Part shown: one piece after another, positions 43,687-56,063 of the stretch
How the letters are laid out: each line of letters begins with the position of its first letter
Position numbering within the stretch: the stretch's first letter is position 1
Source of the DNA: Sitta carolinensis
Taxonomy: Eukaryota > Chordata > Aves > Passeriformes > Sittidae
NCBI GenBank assembly: GCA_032173965.1
Contig: CM063298.1
Coordinates: 9,299,501-9,363,500 of the forward strand
Length of the DNA: 64,000 bases
Reading direction: 5' to 3'
Program-made: the position numbers and the translations under genes
The notes under the pieces: generated by a model
The model's input: only the letters and a program-made list of their open reading frames with translations
What the model was told of the DNA's origin: nothing
The model's database searches: none

Positions 43687-45128
43687 CTAGGACAGAGGTA
43701 CAAAAACCCAGTCAGTTAACAAACTGTCAAACCCAGCAGCTGCTGGGGAACAAAGCACACCTTACACATTCACCTGAAATTATGCCTATGCATAACCTTC
43801 AGCAATTTCAGGTATTTAGAAGTATTTCAAGCACTGAGAAGAGCATGTGCTGGAAATTTAGCAGGTGCTTGGAGTTGGAAGTGCAGTGTGCACCAGAATC
43901 TCCCAGGTGCCACAGCCCAAAAGGGGAGTCTGGTTCCTGCTTCATGTTCCATGACCACCTCCTCTCACCCAAACTGCAACACATAGAGAGTACTTAAGAC
44001 ATTTGTCCAAATTTAGAGTATTACACTGGAGTTGGTACTTTATCAATAATGGTGATGTTGATATGGAAGTGAAGTAATTGAGAAGAATCACGGGAAGTTC
44101 AAGTTCTTAAACTGAACCCTACAACTGCTGAGCACTGATTTTTTTTTTTCCATTTTATATTCCTTATACATACATTAAGTGTGAACTTTCACTGATCTTT
44201 TATTTCTGCCAAAGACACTTAAATCCTAATCAAGCTTGGACAAGTGAAATACAATTTGTTTTAAACATTACCTGAGTACTGTGGACTTGCTACCCAGGGG
44301 TACCTACAATAAAAGGTTGTTGGAAAGGAAGAGCTTTAAGTAGAGAAAAGGGAGTAACTATTAAGTTCATCTCTTCATTCGTGACAGCCAAGATCTATAC
44401 AAATGGGTCTTTGAAGCTTTAAACAAACTTGTAAATACAACTGTGAAATAAGCCAGAATGTGGATTACAGGAGGTAAACTGGCTCATTCTTTAGCACAAG
44501 ATGAAGTATCCAGGCAAAGAGGAGACTGAGCTTGTCAAACACCCCGTGCAAAGTGCAGGCAGGAGCTTGTGCCTGCTTCCAGCAGTGACACAGAGACTGC
44601 TGAACACAGCCGGGGTCAGGAAGGCAGGAGAAACCAACCTCACAACTCCTGTCAGTCAAGTGACAACGCTGATCCTGAAAGCTGACAATTTCACAGCATG
44701 TTACTGTGGTAATATTAATATTCCTGTACATCTGAAGTTCTTAAACTAAGTGTACATTTATCACGTGCATCTCAGCATCTACATTTTAAAGGTGCTCCTC
44801 TTGATGTCAGCCTGAGGGAGCTGCACAAACTCTCACGTCCGGCAACTTCCATTTACACAGATAAACATGGATTTAAAACCAAATGAAGACACTTAAATCA
44901 ATTGTCCAAATTAATTAAATTAGAAATCTAATCAAAATTTGACAGATGACCTACTCCCAGTTCTCTTATGGGCACCTGCCCAAACACAGGCATCCACTTC
45001 AGGGTGAAGCACCCAGCATGCCAGCTCCAGGAGCACAGTGACAGACTTCACTGTCCCTGAGGGGATGCCAGGGTGGCTCATTCTCATCCAGACACTTCAA
45101 TCCTGGGCACTCATATTTAGTCAGAACT

Positions 45129-45161
45129 ATCCTATCACCTAGAGTGCACAGGTGATAGGAT
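45129..45161. repeat. Perfect inverted repeat, 12-bp arms, 9-nt loop
   Basis: ATCCTATCACCT at 45,129-45,140 is the exact reverse complement of AGGTGATAGGAT at 45,150-45,161. The loop is AGAGTGCAC. It would form a stable hairpin in RNA from either strand. Confidence 0.9.
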
Positions 45162-48100
45162 CAGCAACATCAGCAGGTTGTCCAGAGCTGAAATGCTCTA
45201 GCTCAGAGGTGCTAAATGTAAAAATCTCCCCCCAAGAGTCAGTGGGAGCTGAAAGAGTCCAAACAGTCCCAGAAAAGCAGAGCAGCAGCGATTACTGAGT
45301 ACATGGTTATTAGCTCCACATTAATTACAAGGGCAATTGAGTATGGCCTGAACCAAACAATGACCAAACAGTAATCCCAAAAGAAAACAGCAGCAGGGAG
45401 AAAAGCCAGGCCAGAGGGCATTGCACTGAATCTCATTTCTGAAAGGGACAAAAACTTCAAAAGAAAGTCTTGAGCCCGTGGTACTTGTGAAATGTGTCTG
45501 GAGAGGCCAGAATGCCATTTCCTCAGAGCTGTCAGGTCTCTCAGAGAACAGAAATGCACTTCACCTTTGAGATGGATTCCATGCAGTTAGCTGTGCTCAC
45601 TACCGAGAGCATCCATCCCAAACATCCCAGGTAACCTGTGTTCCACTGGCACAGACACCCCAGTGAAACCAGAGAGAACAGGTCTGAAAAACCTGAGAGG
45701 AGACACCCAAAAGCCACTTATGTTAACACAGATGATGATTTCACAGTGGATCATCACACCCTGCATGCACTGGTGTCTCTCCTAAATCCAGCAGTGTGAA
45801 TTTGCCTCACTGTCCCTCTCAGGAAGAGACACCAGAGGAGAATCACAGGGGCAAAGCACAAAGTGATGATGCCACTCATGATTTCAGGATCTTTTCCTTC
45901 AAGGAAGTCTTTAAACCTGCACAGCAGAGCAGCTGAGAGTCAATGAATTGGCAAATAAACTTTTTACATGAATACTTACAGTGCACCATCAAAACTAACT
46001 TTAGGAAATTTATTTGTGCTACTGTCACAAAGGACAAATTCACACTACCTTGTACCTTGCTATGCAAGAGTAACTTTTGTGAAGCTGAAATTCTCTTTGT
46101 TGTTGTTGTTAGCTTAGTCTTCAGCAGAATTTCCTGATCCAACAAACGATAAATCAGCAGAGCTACCACAAAGGAGGATGTAGGAAAACAGAGCACCAAG
46201 CAGAGAGAACAAAACTCTTCTTTTCAGCAGCAGCAGAGATAATCCAGAAATACTCTTTAACCTGATAAAACTGCTAGAAATCCACATTTACACTACGTTC
46301 ACATTAATTGAGGAGCTCTCCCACTCATCCTGCCTCTGGCTACACAGCCCAGTCACAGCCCTGGCACTCGTCTGACCCCAGGATGGATCAGAGCACTACA
46401 GCAGTAAAAAGCCATTATTTTCCTTGGTTTTAGTGTTAGTTTTCTACAGCTTTAGTTCTCTGAATCAGTTCACTGTGGGGTCAGAGTAGCAATACCACTG
46501 ACACACTGGAGAGGGAAGGAAAAGCTCTGGAGAGGAAAACAAGCCCTCCCTTTTTGGTCACTGCCCACAGTTAATGAGTCCAGCTGTAACATAAAACTGC
46601 ATCCTCTGAATACCCACTCTGATGGGAGGAGAACTGGCCAGGACAAACACTAACTCCTGTTCTCAAACACTGAGGCATCTGCCAAACTTCTGAAAACCAC
46701 CTTCCAGAGCTTTTGAAATTTTATCTTCAAGAGAGAAAAAAAAAATAACCTCAACCTTCTGCACTTTGGAAATTCTATATTTCGCCTTGGTTTAGTCTGA
46801 TGAGAAAGTTTCCTGTGTATTTCTTTTTTGTCTATTCTTGTCATAAACTCTTGCCAAGGTGTTAAAATATGGTCAAATTGCCTTGTTCTGTGATAAAAAC
46901 TGCAACTTTTCACTTTGTGAGACTGACACTCCAGATTTTATCCATAAATCTTTCAGATTGCGTAGACTGGAACGAGAGAAACAAAGAAGACATGCTAGTC
47001 TTAACTTGAAAATCAATCAAGAGCAGAATTTGAATGATGGTGCCATGAACTATGTTTAGTTTTCTTGGAAATAATGTCCAACTGTGCTTAACAAATGTCT
47101 TGTGTCACCTTGGAACAACAGTGGGTTTCCAGACCTCCTTGAGGAATTATTTCAGTATTCTGAGATCAGGTTGGACCTGTGAACCCTTCACACACAGCTG
47201 GATTGAATGTTTAATGCTTATTAATAATACTTGTTATTAATTACAGTACACTATGCTGTAAAAATATCTGAATGTATTAATATTTCATGTTAAAAACCGG
47301 AAGATGAAGGTATAAATCTGTTCAGGTTTAGAATTCCTGAAGAACAGTGTTGTCATAACCTAACTGGATTCCATCTCCAGATGATGGGCACAAATTCCTA
47401 TTTCAGCATCTTATTTACTAAATTATTTTGAACTTTTATAACTAGCTAGGTTTATTCCAAGGATCAAGTAGCAAGTAATTGAAACTGGTTTGTTCTTGTT
47501 CACTGTTTGGCTCTCGAATTACATCCAACTATTACACAGAATCTCTGAAAATAAATCAAAAGGATACAAAGAGTTGATAAAGTGACTTTCATTGTTGTGT
47601 TTCAAAGCTGTCAGCAGCACATGGAGCTCTGGTTCCCACTGATGCTCAGTGCAGATCCTGTCAGCATTCAGTGCAAAATTTCACTTCCAGTACAGGGAAA
47701 GGCATTTGTGTGTTTACAGAAACTTCTCAAGGAAAGTTCTATTTCCTGAAGCAGCAAATCCAAGTCTAACAGCAGTGTGGCAAAAGCAGATATGCAGATG
47801 GTGAAACAACCTTATCACATCAGATCCCATCATCATACCATGCAGGACACACAGGGGAAACCAGGCAGCTCACAAAAGCCACAGATTTAACCACAGGCCC
47901 AGACTGCTTTCCAAAGCAACGAGCCAATTCCCCAAAATACACCACACATTTCATTCTACTTATGCTACAGCATTTTCCAAAAATTATAGCCAAGCAAATC
48001 AAGGATTAGCCACAATCTTCTGTTGAGATAAATGAAGCTTTCTGATATCCAGGGGCATACACTGACATGTTAGAAGGTGAAAAAGAGAAGAACTAATCCC

Positions 48101-51100
48101 ATGGGGAAGGGCACAGGGATTCTGCAAGCTGTAGGCACCATAGACTGAAGGTATCGTTCCTTGAAGCAATGCTGTGTTAGGATACCTGTGCATAACTCAG
48201 CAGTGAATGGACCAGGACCTGGTCACTCAAGTGCACCAGGTTCACCCCCAGAATCAGGTCTGGGTTGTGTTAGTGTGAGAGGAGAGGTACAGAGGGTAGG
48301 GAAGAGAAAAAAGACTCTTCCTACTTCAAAAAAGCACTGGGCAAAGAAGATTTTTCAGAACAAAGTAACTACAACGAGCTTTATTAAGCTTTTAGGAACC
48401 TAAAGAGCCAGTGTGGTATGGATTCCATGCAGTTAGTTTACATTGTACTGAACTGCTGGACCCTTTCCTAGGTCTGTACAAATAATAGTGTCACCTCATC
48501 ACTGCAAAGCTTTGAGAGTAGCTGAAAATCCTTCCTTACCGAAGCTGGAATCCAGCACAGCAAAAAGAAGATTATTGAAATAAACCCTACCTTGCCTCTC
48601 TGTGCAGACAAGGTGGAGTACACACAGTAATTCTGGTGCAGGTCTGCCTGAAAACCAGTGGTATTTAGCTTTCACAATCCCAAACTCTACTAAGTAACAA
48701 AGCTCATCAAAAAGAGTAAGAGAGCCCTGAGAACTGCTAATGCCAGTAACAGCAGAGAGCATTCAGCACCTCCAAAAAGGTATTCCTGCCCCTGGAAAAT
48801 GTATGACCTACAGCTCCCTGTGATTTCCTCTGGATTTGAAGGCTGAATGAAGGCTGGAATGTCTCACAGGACAGAAAAACACAGAACAGAGCCAGTGAGA
48901 GGAGCAGTGAGATGCTGCTTTCTCTTAATGCAATGGGCACAGTAACGGGAGGAAAGCTGGAATTGGCTGAACTGCTGTAACAACCTCCCTGGTCCCTCCC
49001 AGTGCCATTCACTTTCATTTTCACCAGGCCATTCACTTTCAGAAAAATACAACAGTCCTCTTTACAGCTATGCGACCATTACATCAGAATATCTATTTTT
49101 TACAAATAGTATTCCTTGAATTAAATAAAAATTTTCATACCAAGTCTCTGCAGTGAAACCAGCACCTGGAATGAAAACCAGGGGGTGTATCAGCAGGGCA
49201 TCACCTCCTCCTGCATCTCTGGCTACAGCAGAGCCCCACAAAGGATGAAATGCTGGGTAAAGTGAGCACAGTTTACCTAGGTTATTAGATTTTCTTAAAA
49301 TTTGCTGCTGGAAGCAAAACTGTTTACAAACTTGCTACAAGGAAATATATTAACTTTGGGTTTCTAGTCCAATTCCTACGGATTGAATTGGCTGTGGCTT
49401 TGCTTTTTGGGAGCCAGCTCCTGCCAGCCCCATTGTGTGGGATAATTGAGGGCTGGCCATACTGCTGAATATCTCTGTTTTGTAGCTGAATGCCCAAGAG
49501 CAAGCACCATTCTTTGAGACATTTTTAGAGCTTTTCCCTCCTAATGACGATGAATTAATCCACTGCTGAAGCCAAAACAATAGCTGCCTGCAAAGGAAAC
49601 AGCCTGTATGATTTTAGCACGTCTTACAGCTTTTTTGGGGGTCTGTAGGCTGCTAAAAGTGGTCTTTGCAAAAAGTTCCTCTAATTCTTGGAGATTTTCC
49701 AGTATTTAAAGAGTCAAGTATTTACAATGGAAGAATGACTCCATCCAGTAAAATAAAGCATTCTGCACCAAGAGGTTGTCTTCTTGGCTTGCTGTGTGTG
49801 CTGAGGTTTTACTACAAAAGAAAGAAAACAATCTGCTTCAAGTCATATTGGCAGGTCCTAAATTGTGATTGGAACAAACAAGAAATCTGCTAAGAAACAA
49901 CACTGACCAATGCTGATGTAAAATAAGTCCAAAAAATTACCTTTCCATTTGATTTGTGGACGTGCTATTTAGAATTTTCACAAGATGAAAACTGAATTGG
50001 TCTTTCATATTTGTGACTTATTAGACAGCATTTAACAGATGACAATAAATACAACAGAAGTATCTCCCTGCATGGTGTGCAGCTAAAAAATAAAAATATT
50101 CTCTTTTAAAGTGCATGATGCTATGTCCAAAATTAACAAACTTCCCTAAAATGTGCTAGCAAAGAGGAAAAAATAAAACACAACACACGAAACATTTCTA
50201 CATGCCAGCTCCCAGAATTAATGTTCAGCTGAAATGTGAGTAAAAACCCCTGGCAAATCTCAGCTTCAGCAAATTTTAAAATGCAGGTATTTGGAGGGAG
50301 AAACATGAAATACTTCTGAGTGTTCAGGATTAGCTGAGAGCGTAACACATCCTTCATACTAATGCTCACTGATTCTCTTTTGCAAATAAGAGCTGGTGCT
50401 ATAAAAGTTTTATGCAACTTGGAAGTGAGGGACACATGACCCTCAGTTAAATGAAAGAAATACAAGCACTTTATAAACAAGCATCAAACTGTAAGGAAGG
50501 AGATCACTTTTGAATTTGAGAAGTTCAGCTGTGTGCTAATGTACATGCGAAAGACCCACAGGAGAAATATTAAATATTCATGCAAACTAGCTGTATTTAA
50601 TCCAATATAAATTATATTTCTTTTCTGTTTTTTCCCCCCTATTGACTTTTAGCCTTTAGAGAAGGCAAAAAGAGAAAACTTAGATCAGATCTTAAACTAC
50701 AGATTCTGATTATCTGATTAACAGCTGCGATAGTAGAATGTTTTCTTTAGGAAATCAAAGCAAACTTTACCCTAAATCTCTCCCTCATGTCTTCCATCAT
50801 ATAGCAAGTCTTTGGGGAGTATCAAAGCACCAAATGCATTCCAGTGCCTTGAGAGTGTTTGATTTGAGTTCTGTAACCCTTCAAAACTGTGAATGGGAGA
50901 ACAAGGAGAAGACAGAAAATAAAAATGTGTTTTAGAAAAATAAATGTCACTGCTAGTGCAGAAACTTTAACAGCAGATTTTACAGGGGGGAAATTTAAGA
51001 TCTCAGGGTCTCAGCCTTCTGCACACTGTCTGGAATCTTCTACCCCACAATCACTTTCTCACAATGAAATAGATACACATTGAGAGCAGAAAAATCCCAT

Positions 51101-51739
51101 CACCTCAGCCGCAGTGTTTACACACCCCCCCCATTTTTGATAAAGAAAGGGACCCAACACTTGCATCCAGAGCCCAGTGGTCTCTCACAAGAGCTTGTTT
51201 TTCAACAGTGCAGAGGACACAGCTGGAGAGTCCTCACCCACCCCTGAGTGGTGCAGGGATGAGATGCAGTGTCCCTCAATCTGTAGAGCCTGAGACAAAC
51301 CAGGGCTGAGAGCACAAAGCTCTCCCCTCCTCGCTGCACTCTCCTCTTCCAGCCTCCTTAATAACTTGTTGATGGCTTCATACGTGGGATTTGATTTTGT
51401 AGGTTCTTCCCCTGCTCCCCAGCCAGAAACAGGACCAACATTTCATTAATTTGTGACCTCCAAACTCTCACAGCTTGGGCAGCTTGAAGTCACACTGTAC
51501 CTCTGAGTCTGGGTGTGCATCACTCCTGACACCCACTCCTAGGGTAAATTCTGCCTGAACTTGGCATTTCCTGCCCCTGCTTTGGAGCAGTTCCTGCTCA
51601 GACAGTCATCCAGTCTGCCAGCACGTTAAAATACTCTTAAAAAACTCAGGGATAAGAAAGGAGGCAATTAACAGCTTCAGAACTTCCAAGCAGAGGCTGG
51701 TGTGAGTGACCAGGGCACCCACACTGCACGGGGACACAT

Positions 51740-51830
51740 AAAATCAACAATTCTAAGGGTTAGAGCCCAGGCTCAGAAAATCAACAGGTTCAGAAAATCA
51801 ACAATTCCGAGGGTTAGAGCCCAGGTTCAG
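51740..51830. repeat. Direct duplication, about 37-bp copies at 54-bp offset
   Basis: AAAATCAACAATTCTAAGGG...TTAGAGCCCAGGCTCAG recurs 54 bases later with three substitutions, and a partial third AAAATCAACAGGTTCAG lies between them. Copies are nearly identical, so the event looks recent compared with the surrounding decayed repeats. Confidence 0.85.
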
Positions 51831-53550
51831 CCCAAGGTGGAGGTAAAAAGCAAACAGCCCTCTCCACAAGGGAGAATTTCTGCCATTGAACCCCTGCAAG
51901 GTCTCTGGCAGCATCTCCAATGAACACAGGATCAGGTAGGCACCTCTGAAGGGCCTCAAGTAGCTGTGCATTCCTATAACCAGACTAAAACAATTATCCT
52001 CAAACCAATGGAATTATTTTCTCCACTAAGATTAAATTCAATTTTTAAGAAATCGTCTCCAAAAAGTGGTTTCAGCACAGAATATGAATCTGATAATAAG
52101 CAAAGTGCAGCTAAAATGTTCAAAGAATTAAGAGGAGTCCAATTGTGCTACACATATGAAAAAGATTTTTTACATTCTTTTAAAATATCATGTTCTTATC
52201 CTGTCCAGCAGAAATATTCACACCAAAAAGACAGTAGATATTTACTGTATGGCCCTCAGCATCTACCACCAATAAATAGTAAGGGCATCTGCATTAAAGA
52301 GTCTTGCTATAATATCAAAGAAAAAATATTAATAACTATCTAAAGAAAGCCAACTGAATCAGAAAAGAAAATGCTGATTTTTCATTTGCCAAGAAGCTGA
52401 AAATCAGTGGAGGAAGCAAATGCTACAATTGTACCTAATGTAATTTAAAATTTAGAAAACAGAAGAGCAGTTTTGGCTACACTGAAACGTGGTTGTAGCA
52501 CCAGCTGGGAAGGATCTCCTAAGCAGCTCTTGTGATTTATATCTTTGAGAGCTCCATGGGTCACTCAACATAAACACCCTTGTTTGTCTCACACATCCTG
52601 CTAAAAATGATTAAGATTTAAATGAGGTTTCAGGTCTCTGAACTACAAGTTCTGAGAAAAGGTAGTGTAACACAAAAAAGCACAGTAATAATGTATCTTA
52701 GAAATACTGCGGTTAAAATATTTAAGAATTATTATTTCCCTGTCATTTCTTCACAGAATTTAGATAAAAGCTTAGATAATTTACCCCAAATTCCCCAGAT
52801 TAGAAACAAGAACTTTGTGTGTACTACTTGTTTATCATGGTGACAAACTACTACAGCTTTGAAACTCAAATCCAACCTCAGCACAACAAAAGAGCGAAAT
52901 CAGATTTCCCCAGAGGCCCTTATCCAACTTAGCTTTGTATCAAGCAAAATCAGTGGATCAATAATACTTATTCCTATTTCTTATAAAATATTTACTGCAA
53001 CCTCCTTTTGGAAATGGGGATCTCTGCCCTTTTCAGAACTGCACCACTTCACGAGCTGATCCTACATAAAACCAAATCATAGAGCCAGGAGGATCCCTGC
53101 ATGGCAGTATGAAGGCCAAGCTCCAAAATCAGCAAAATCTCAGAAATAATCTTCTAATCTGATTCAGGAAACCATTCCAGCAGTAGCATGCATGCAGGCA
53201 CGCTGCAAATGTTTAAATATTTAGCCAGGTTGAGACATTTATGAACAGCAATTTTTCACACATGCACACATGTTATTCTGCCCCAGGAAAATTGTTTTGA
53301 TATTGGAAGGAGAAAAAAGCAGCTTTCTTTAAGGAAAAAATGCATGAAAAATGATAAGCCTCTTGAAAAACAGGGTAATTTACCTATAAAAGGTAGATAT
53401 TTCTGTTGTGATGGTTACTCACATCACATCCACTAGCATCAAGTCACCTCTTCTAATTTGAATACAGGAGAAGAGCAGCAAGCTGTGATTTCCCAAAAGC
53501 ATTTTAGCCACAAAGACAATTTCATGATAATAAACTTCATCTTCCCTTTC

Positions 53551-53713
53551 AAAAAAAAAGCAAAAAACCCAAACCCAACAAAAAAAAAGGAGAAAAAAAA
53601 AATCAAACAAAACAGAAAACAAACAAACAAAACAACCCACAACCCCCCAAACAAATAAACAAACCCTACCAAAAAGCCCCAAACAAATTAATAAACCCCA
53701 CCAAACTAAAACC
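53551..53713. repeat. A/C-rich low-complexity tract
   Basis: About 160 bases of A runs mixed with CCC and CAAA units, almost free of T and G. The minus strand therefore shows a long frame rich in Phe, Leu, Trp and Cys that is purely compositional. Confidence 0.9.
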
Positions 53714-55269
53714 AACTTCAAATACTGACAAATCCTGCCAAAAGATGATAAAACTAATGAGGTATAATACCTTCAGGACCTGTAAATTCAACTACCACTC
53801 TGAAAAATGACTCCCCATGGCCTTTGAAAGTGGGTCAGTGGAGGGATGGTCCCTGAGGAATCAGTCACAGGAGAGGAATTCCAACAGCAGCTCTCTGGTC
53901 TCAAACCCCAAACTCAGCAACATCACTCCCAAACAGACAAAATCCTGACTGGCAAGTCTCTGTTGGCAATGCAAATGAAGGGGAGACATTTAAAGCTCAT
54001 GGGACATGAAAAGTTGTCCTGCTCAGTCAAAATTTCGATTTGTTTTCCTACTTCATTGAAACTTGAGAAAACTTAATTCTAGGAAGATGGAGAGAATCTG
54101 GTGGCCTGTGTAATTGCTGCTGTTTGTACTGCACAACTGCCATGGGGGTGAGGAAAAAAAAACCCACCCTTCAGGCTGTGAACCTCCTCCCTTTGATATC
54201 AGACATGCCAGCAGCAGAGGAAGAGAGGGAGGAACATTCCATAACCATCCTGTGGGTGCTGAGACTCCAGCACTGCAGCAAGGGTGACACTTCAGGCACT
54301 CCAATGTGAATTGGGCTGTTCATAAAAACCTCTTCCCTTCACTTCAAGGGGAACTTCTCACATGTTTCATTCTGTACCACGATGCTGTGTTTATACCAGC
54401 TGCCACTTAGGAAAGACATAAACCAGGTTTATGTACAGTATCTGCAAGATGTAAAGTTAATAAGTGTTACCAAGCAGCTGGACAGTGTTTTAATTCAGTG
54501 GAAGATGTTTCTGTTTCCACTTATATCGGTGAAAATCTGGACTACCTTTGCTGACTTCAGTGGAATTGCTGCATCCAGTGCCTGATGGGATGGGATATCT
54601 GTACTTCTGATGCAGCCTAGACCTCTGCTGTGCCTACAGGATCCCCTGCAGGCAGGCAGAGGGGCTCTGGGAGGGGAGGAGGTGCTTTATCTCCCCAAGC
54701 CACATCAGGGAGTCAGCAATGTTAATCCTTCACCGGGATAAAAGTCGTTGTCACCAAACATGCCAACATACCCAAACAAACATTCCTGCTGCAGTGACCT
54801 GTCCAAACCCCATCAGCACAGCTGCAATTAAAATAACTCCCACTTCTCTATACACTGAGTAAAACAGAATAAATACAATGATCATGCACTGCCTGAGCAC
54901 TTCAGGGCTGACTAAGTTAAAACATGGTTTTCGGGACATTGTCCAAATGTCTCTTCAACACTGAGACTCGGAGGATTCACCACAACTTTGGGAAGCCTGG
55001 TCAAAAAATAACAGACACTTTTATTTTAACATCACCAAAAGATGATTGGACAAGTTTTACTCAGCCTCATCATATTACTTTGGATATTTCTGTGACAGGC
55101 TGGGCTTATTCTCAATTTCCAAGTTGTAAAGCTTCCTGTTGGAACCCACAATGCAGAGAACATTTCTCTGCATGTTTTGAAGGGTCCAAACCCCCTGACA
55201 GACACTACTTTTAACCTTCATCCATGGAAAGGGCTTCCCAGGCTTTGGGATGAAACAGAATTCACAAGA

Positions 55270-55700
55270 ATGTCAATTAGGTAATAGTATGGTATATTAA
55301 TAGTATGGTATATAATTTATGGCAGGGTGAGAAATGGAGATTTTTGGGTTTGTTAGTGTGGTAAGTGGATGAATTCAAGCTGGAGGAGCCTTGTGGTTTT
55401 TAGGATTCCTTCTCCTCCTCCATCCCCTCCCTGTTCTGCAGTGTGGATGTCACAGGACAGTGGGTCAGAATTTGCCACAGTGTAGAGTTAGGTGAACAGA
55501 AATTTAGTTAGTGGTAGAAAAACAGAAATAATGAATGTTCATGGTGATAACTGAGTGAATTATCTTTAAAGAGAGCCTTGATCCTGTGTGTTTCAGGCTT
55601 TTGCTGTCTTTTCTCCCTCATGCTAAGCTGGTGTAAAGCCTAGTGTGCTGAAATTGCTGATAAGGAAATAATAAACAACCTGGAGAAGAACAACCAAGAG
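55270..55700 (+). mobile_element. Possible LTR-like remnant
   Basis: This block starts near TGTCAATTAGGTAATAG, has a duplicated AATAGTATGGTATAT unit and TATAATTTA, then GGATTCCTTCTCCTCCTCC, and ends with GGAAATAATAAACAACCTGG and AACAACCAAGAGTCCCA. The AATAAA about 35 bases before a CA end and TATA-like sequence upstream are LTR-like, and it differs in texture from the flanks. No target duplication was found. It may equally be ordinary intron. Confidence 0.28.
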
Positions 55701-56026
55701 TCCCATTTGCCTTTTTCCCAGCAAGGACATTTGCAAAAAGGCCTCTCCTGCTGGGGAAAGACACGTGGGAGTGGCAGAACTGCCACAGCATCCAACCTCC
55801 AAGCTTTCAGCCCGGACACATTTCTGCACATCCTTTCCCTTGGCTCTTGCCCTGTTCATTCCAGCGGGCCCAGCCCAGCCCCTGCTCTTCCCACAGCACT
55901 GGGAGCAGGGATGAGGTGGCACAGGGCAGCAGTTTGCCTCTCATGTCACTCACAAACACCTGAGACTTCCCTTCAGGTAACACAAACCAAACCAGACGTC
56001 CTCTAAAGATCTTCAAGAAAACTAAC

Positions 56027-56027
<1 letters not shown>

Positions 56028-56058
<31 letters not shown>
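56028..56058. repeat. Poly(A) tract, 31 bp
   Basis: The longest homopolymer in the window, followed by GAGAATAAAAGG and another eight A residues. It may mark the tail of an unrecognised plus-strand retroposon or be slippage. Confidence 0.92.

Positions 56059-56063
<5 letters not shown>

Noticed and set aside
44260..44300. Minus-strand ACTCAG/GTAATG considered as donor of an upstream B3GNTL1 exon.
   Set aside because: The codons before it do not resemble the conserved segment preceding VFTSHGP, and no suitable acceptor-bounded frame was seen.
51120..51420. Block of GC-richer sequence considered as a CR1 or exon.
   Set aside because: No CR1 landmark motifs in either orientation and no frame matching a known protein.
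53419..53721. 100-codon minus-strand frame with several hydrophobic runs resembling membrane segments.
   Set aside because: It is the translation of the A/C-rich low-complexity tract, so the hydrophobicity is compositional.
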